A stretch of 6,512 nucleotides of DNA from Methanobrevibacter ruminantium (GTDB taxonomy: Archaea; Methanobacteriota; Methanobacteria; Methanobacteriales; Methanobacteriaceae): assembly GCF_016294135.1 (NCBI RefSeq), contig NZ_JAEDCO010000058.1:1-6512 (forward strand), in the 5' to 3' direction. Positions within the stretch are counted from its first letter, which is position 1. Every line of letters starts with the position of its first letter. Under the pieces are notes generated by a model. The model made no database searches. It had not been told where the DNA came from and saw nothing but the letters and a program-made list of their open reading frames with translations. Shown here one piece after another: positions 6,365-6,512 of the stretch. A program made the position numbers and the translations under genes.

Positions 6365-6420
6365 ATTTTACACCTATAAATTTAAAAATAATTTGTCTGA
6401 TAAATAAATAAAATTATTTT

Positions 6421-6429
6421 TTATATTTA
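6421..6429 (-). promoter_or_regulatory. candidate TATA box of the TM2-like gene
   Basis: On the minus strand AAATATAAA predicts a start near 6398 and a leader of about 34 bases. Other A/T-only stretches nearby could serve, so the exact box is uncertain. Confidence 0.4.
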
Positions 6430-6439
6430 CAAAAATATT

Positions 6440-6503
6440 TTAGTAAACCTAAAAAATATTTATGTATACCTAAATATTTGAACTTTTTTATTTATATACC
6501 TTT
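6440..6503 (-). repeat. three AGGTWTAY-type repeats upstream of the TM2-like promoter
   Basis: On the minus strand the copies read TTAGGTTTACTAA (6452-6440), TTAGGTATACATAA (6473-6460) and AAAGGTATATAAA (6503-6491). Equivalent positions are 21 and 30 bases apart, about two and three helix turns, so they would face the same side of the DNA. They could be binding sites for a regulator of the TM2-like gene or of a gene beyond the right edge. The third copy could also be a TATA box. Confidence 0.35.
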
Positions 6504-6512
6504 TCTTTTTTT

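Overview
The window looks like chromosomal DNA of an AT-rich methanogenic archaeon, most likely Methanobrevibacter or a close relative. Intergenic spacers are very AT-rich with long T-runs after stop codons, promoters read as archaeal TATA boxes (TTTATAAA, TTATATATT), and ribosome binding sites are pieces of GGAGGTGAT. The proteins are also of the kind found there: a zinc-ribbon coiled-coil protein beside a TelA-family protein, and a small TM2-like membrane protein. The genus is an inference.

Layout. (1) 1-1646, plus strand: the 3' part of an OLD-type AAA ATPase/TOPRIM nuclease gene that enters from the left edge through an in-frame (AAT)n tract coding for a run of asparagines, then a closely spaced 218-residue protein of unknown family. 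This is probably a two-gene, defence-like unit. (2) 1647-2324: a 678-base gap that is not empty. It holds a promoter, a 25-codon hydrophobic membrane peptide with a perfect Shine-Dalgarno, a long inverted repeat bracketing that unit, and a second TATA box followed by a short, GC-richer, terminator-ended segment. That segment is complementary in two blocks (8 + 11 bases) to the leader of the peptide gene. It looks like a type I toxin-antitoxin-like or sRNA-regulated peptide module, and is the most novel thing here. (3) 2325-3608, minus strand: a complete O-acetylhomoserine sulfhydrylase (metY) with its own promoter and a hairpin terminator. (4) 3609-3973: a divergent promoter region with AT-rich dyads. 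(5) 3974-5878, plus strand: a zinc-ribbon/coiled-coil protein followed by a complete TelA-family protein. The TelA gene has its own TATA box and a strong 20-base operator-like palindrome just downstream of it. (6) 6098-6364, minus strand: an 88-residue TM2-like membrane protein with three helically phased AGGT-containing repeats upstream.

How the genes may work together: the ATPase/nuclease and its partner probably form one complex. The zinc-ribbon protein and TelA probably act in the same envelope or stress process, each with its own promoter. MetY is a stand-alone sulfur-assimilation gene. The peptide/sRNA module sits between the defence-like pair and metY and appears independent of both.
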